42,602 nt of DNA, taken from positions 1 through 42,602 of the forward strand of contig JAFSYM010000117.1 in NCBI GenBank assembly GCA_017450005.1, written 5' to 3'. Source of the stretch: Clostridia bacterium. Lineage in GTDB: Bacteria > Bacillota > Clostridia > Oscillospirales > Acutalibacteraceae. The notes beneath the pieces were generated by a model that made no database searches, had not been told where the DNA came from, and was given only the letters and a program-made list of their open reading frames with translations. Shown here piece after piece: positions 40,686 to 42,602 of the stretch. The position numbers and the translations under genes were made by a program. Positions within the stretch are counted from its first letter, which is position 1, and every line of letters begins with the position of its first letter.

Positions 40686-42377
40686 ATGACAAGCGAATAC
40701 GACGACGTGTTCAGCAGCAACACACAGAACAATTTCGACCCGCAGCCGGAAGCTGCGGGCACGGCGGATGTCTCCGGGCAGGAATCGACCGGTTCGATTT
40801 TTGATAAGACCGTGTTCGGTTCCGCGCAGGGCATACCGCAGCCGCAGTCTGAAGCGCAGCCGGCTGCACCCGAAGCGGAACCGACTGTCCGTGCCGAACG
40901 CGTGCAGCAGGACTACACCTCGCCCGCCGGCGGATACTCGACGTATCACACGGCCTCCGGCGTCCCGCCCTACGGTACGCAAGGCAGCACTGTGCCGCCC
41001 TACGGCCGCAGCAGCGCCGGAGCGCCTCCTGTTCCGCCTTACGGCACGCAGGGCACTGCCTACGGTGCGCCCGGCTACACAGCGCCTGCGTATTCCGGCG
41101 CATCCGCACCTCGCGCGCCGCAGAAAAAATCCGGTAAAGGCCTGAAAGTGTTCTTTACCGTGATTGCGTTGATCGTACTCGCCGGCGTGATGTTCGGTGT
41201 GGGCACGATGATCGGCGGCAGACACAAACGCATCGAGGTATCCGGCGGCACAGACAATACTGCTGCTACCGCACAGGTCGGCGCTCCGGAACTGGAAACC
41301 AAGGCTTCGCCTGCATCCGACAACGCGGCTTCATCCGGCGCGGTTCTCACGCCCACACAGATCGCCGCAAAGGTACGTCCGTGGTCGGTCGGTATCCTGG
41401 TCTACTCCAAGACGTCCAGCGGTGTGGCGAGCGAAGGCTCGGGCGTTCTGTGGAAAGAAGACTCTTCCCATACCTACACCTATATTATCACCTGCGCGCA
41501 CGTGATCAACGGCAGCGGTCTGACCTACAGTGTGCAGACCGAGGACAGCACGACGTATGACGCCGAGCTGGTCGGTCTGGATGCCAAGACGGATCTGGGC
41601 GTGCTGCGCATCAAAAAGACAGGGCTCGAGCTCGCAGAGTTCGGCGACTCGTCCAAGCTGCAGGTCGGCGATCCCGTCTATGCCATCGGCAATCCCGGCG
41701 GCACGGAATTCTTCGGCTCCTTCACCGACGGCATCGTCTCCGCGATCGACCGCTCGGTCAAGAGCACATACACCATGATCTGCATCCAGCACACGGCGGC
41801 CATCAACCCCGGCAACTCCGGCGGCGCGCTTGTCAACCAGTACGGCCAGGTCGTGGGCATCAACTCCCAGAAGATCATGAGCACCAGCTATGAGGGCATG
41901 GGCTTCTCCATCCCGATCAAATCCGCGCAGCCGATCGTCAACAATCTGGCGACTTACGGCTACATCAAGGATCGTCCGAAGCTGGGCATCACCTACGCGG
42001 AGGCAGTCAACTATCAGCAGTACGGCATGCTCATTAAGATCAAGGGTCTGCCGTCCGGTTCGCTGATCATCACGGAAGTGAGCGACGACAGCTCCCTGGC
42101 AAACACCGAGGTGCGTCCGTACGACATGATCATCAAGGTCAACGGCGAGGAGCTGACCAAGCCCGAGGTGCTGCTGAGCAAGATTGAAAACGGCAAGGTC
42201 GGCGACAAGCTGACGCTGACGCTCTGCCGCGTGGACAACAACTACCAGACGCGCGAATTCACTGTAACCGCTACGCTGGTAGAGGAAAAGAAGGAAGCCG
42301 AAAAGGAAACGACAACGCAGTCTGCGATCAATCCCTACGACTTCTTCAACGATGATTTCTTCAACGGTCTTTTCTGA
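40686..42377 (+). CDS. htrA: HtrA/DegP-like membrane-anchored serine protease
   Basis: 563 residues. A cytoplasmic Pro/Tyr/Gly/Gln-rich, disordered N-terminus of about 150 residues (with repeated PPYGTQG units) is followed by one membrane helix (153-175), then an external trypsin-like domain with triad His272 (ITCAHVI), Asp303 (KTDLGVL) and Ser378 (NPGNSGGAL), and one C-terminal PDZ domain (about 440-530). It degrades or refolds misfolded envelope proteins. The ATG at 40686 is preferred to the in-frame GTG at 40677, because AGAAAGGA is 11 bases upstream of the ATG but only 2 from the GTG. The long, low-complexity N-terminus is unusually large for HtrA. It follows the two-component genes. Confidence 0.94.
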   Translation: MTSEYDDVFSSNTQNNFDPQPEAAGTADVSGQESTGSIFDKTVFGSAQGIPQPQSEAQPAAPEAEPTVRAERVQQDYTSPAGGYSTYHTASGVPPYGTQGSTVPPYGRSSAGAPPVPPYGTQGTAYGAPGYTAPAYSGASAPRAPQKKSGKGLKVFFTVIALIVLAGVMFGVGTMIGGRHKRIEVSGGTDNTAATAQVGAPELETKASPASDNAASSGAVLTPTQIAAKVRPWSVGILVYSKTSSGVASEGSGVLWKEDSSHTYTYIITCAHVINGSGLTYSVQTEDSTTYDAELVGLDAKTDLGVLRIKKTGLELAEFGDSSKLQVGDPVYAIGNPGGTEFFGSFTDGIVSAIDRSVKSTYTMICIQHTAAINPGNSGGALVNQYGQVVGINSQKIMSTSYEGMGFSIPIKSAQPIVNNLATYGYIKDRPKLGITYAEAVNYQQYGMLIKIKGLPSGSLIITEVSDDSSLANTEVRPYDMIIKVNGEELTKPEVLLSKIENGKVGDKLTLTLCRVDNNYQTREFTVTATLVEEKKEAEKETTTQSAINPYDFFNDDFFNGLF

Positions 42378-42405
42378 TTTTTTCTCCTTTCTTCATTTTG
42401 AAAAC

Positions 42406-42443
42406 CGCGCCCGTTCCTTCTGCGGAACGGGCGCGCGTTTTTT
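42406..42443 (+). terminator. Strong rho-independent terminator after htrA
   Basis: A perfect 12-bp stem, CGCGCCCGTTCC (42406-42417) with GGAACGGGCGCG (42424-42435), around a 6-base loop, is followed by CG and six T. It lies 28 bases after the htrA stop. Confidence 0.95.
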
Positions 42444-42501
42444 ACGTTTTCTGCAAAGCGGAATTTGGCAATCTGTTTTAACTTGTTGGCGAGCTTCTTT
42501 T

Positions 42502-42550
42502 GGCTCCCCTGTGTAAGGGGAGCTGGCGCAAAGCGCCTGAGGGGTTGTTT
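42502..42550. repeat. Dispersed palindromic repeat at the window end
   Basis: GCTCCCCT-GTGTA-AGGGGAGC (42503-42523) and GGCGC-AAA-GCGCC (42525-42537) stand back to back, then TGAGGGGTTG. This arrangement is like repeats scattered through gut Clostridia genomes (recollection of the motif type, not a search). No gene is found in 42444-42602. Confidence 0.7.
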
Positions 42551-42602
42551 GCTGTTTGTCCGGAATGTTGCTAATACAAGTCTTTCGACAGGACACAATC
42601 CC

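Noticed and set aside
42335-42598. 87-codon minus-strand open frame at the window end
   Set aside because: Covers a terminator and a dispersed repeat; Lys/Arg-rich, no ribosome site; the RFAPAPLTQG part is translated repeat.

Overview
The window is a 42.6 kb stretch of a fairly GC-rich Gram-positive-type chromosome, most likely an anaerobic Clostridia member (Oscillospiraceae/Ruminococcaceae-like). Evidence: strong GGAGG ribosome sites, near-consensus sigma-A promoters (TTGACA-N17-TATAAT types), many lipobox lipoproteins and no outer-membrane genes. B. subtilis-style YdjG/YdjH/YdjI, DUF4428 and Sua5 proteins and an OmpR-type two-component system point the same way, as do GC-rich palindromic dispersed repeats of a kind familiar from gut Clostridia. 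The taxon is an inference. No tRNA, rRNA, CRISPR array, transposase or phage gene was seen.

Layout. 2-421: the 3' end of a Na+/dicarboxylate-type symporter. 649-6494 (minus): a complete oligopeptide ABC importer operon, oppB-oppC-oppD-oppF-oppA, with its own promoter and terminator. 6710-8920 (minus): a membrane-anchored TIR-domain protein with an outward-facing YD-repeat-like region. 8992-10014 (minus): an SPFH/zinc-ribbon protein like YdjI, divergent from a plus-strand glycan cluster (10137-15248) of DUF4838, GH29 alpha-L-fucosidase and DUF4838, ended by a textbook terminator. 15300-16063: no gene, only dispersed palindromic repeats. 16064-22332 (minus): a cyclophilin-like-fold lipoprotein, a secreted cysteine-repeat protein, a DUF4428 zinc protein with a 39-bp tandem repeat, a TPM-domain protein (YdjH-like) and a zinc-ribbon membrane protein (YdjG-like). 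22511-26793 (minus): an autoregulated operon of TetR regulator, MMPL exporter and lipoprotein. 26897-29543 (minus): murL and murD, overlapping. 29555-29699: a MITE-like palindromic repeat. 29778-30755 (minus): a triple-S1 RNA-binding protein. 30930-38311 (plus): a tightly packed run of prfA, sua5, lipoprotein, DegT aminotransferase, coaE, lytic transglycosylase, M18 aminopeptidase and galM. 38395-42377 (plus): a two-component system, then an HtrA/DegP-like protease; both units carry 11-bp-period direct repeats just upstream of the -10 box.

Main points of interest. (1) The gene overlapping murD encodes a MurL-like UDP-MurNAc-L-Ala-L-Glu epimerase. Together with an unusual MurD (Ile where MurD normally has Lys in the DSKAT motif) it suggests the L-Glu-first route to D-Glu in peptidoglycan, in place of glutamate racemase. 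(2) Scattered YdjG, YdjH and YdjI homologues plus a DUF4428 zinc protein suggest a zinc-ribbon/SPFH membrane-stress module without PspA in view. (3) A TIR protein is built like a transmembrane receptor. (4) The same repeat architecture upstream of the two-component genes and htrA suggests that the regulator controls both. (5) There are several families of palindromic dispersed repeats.
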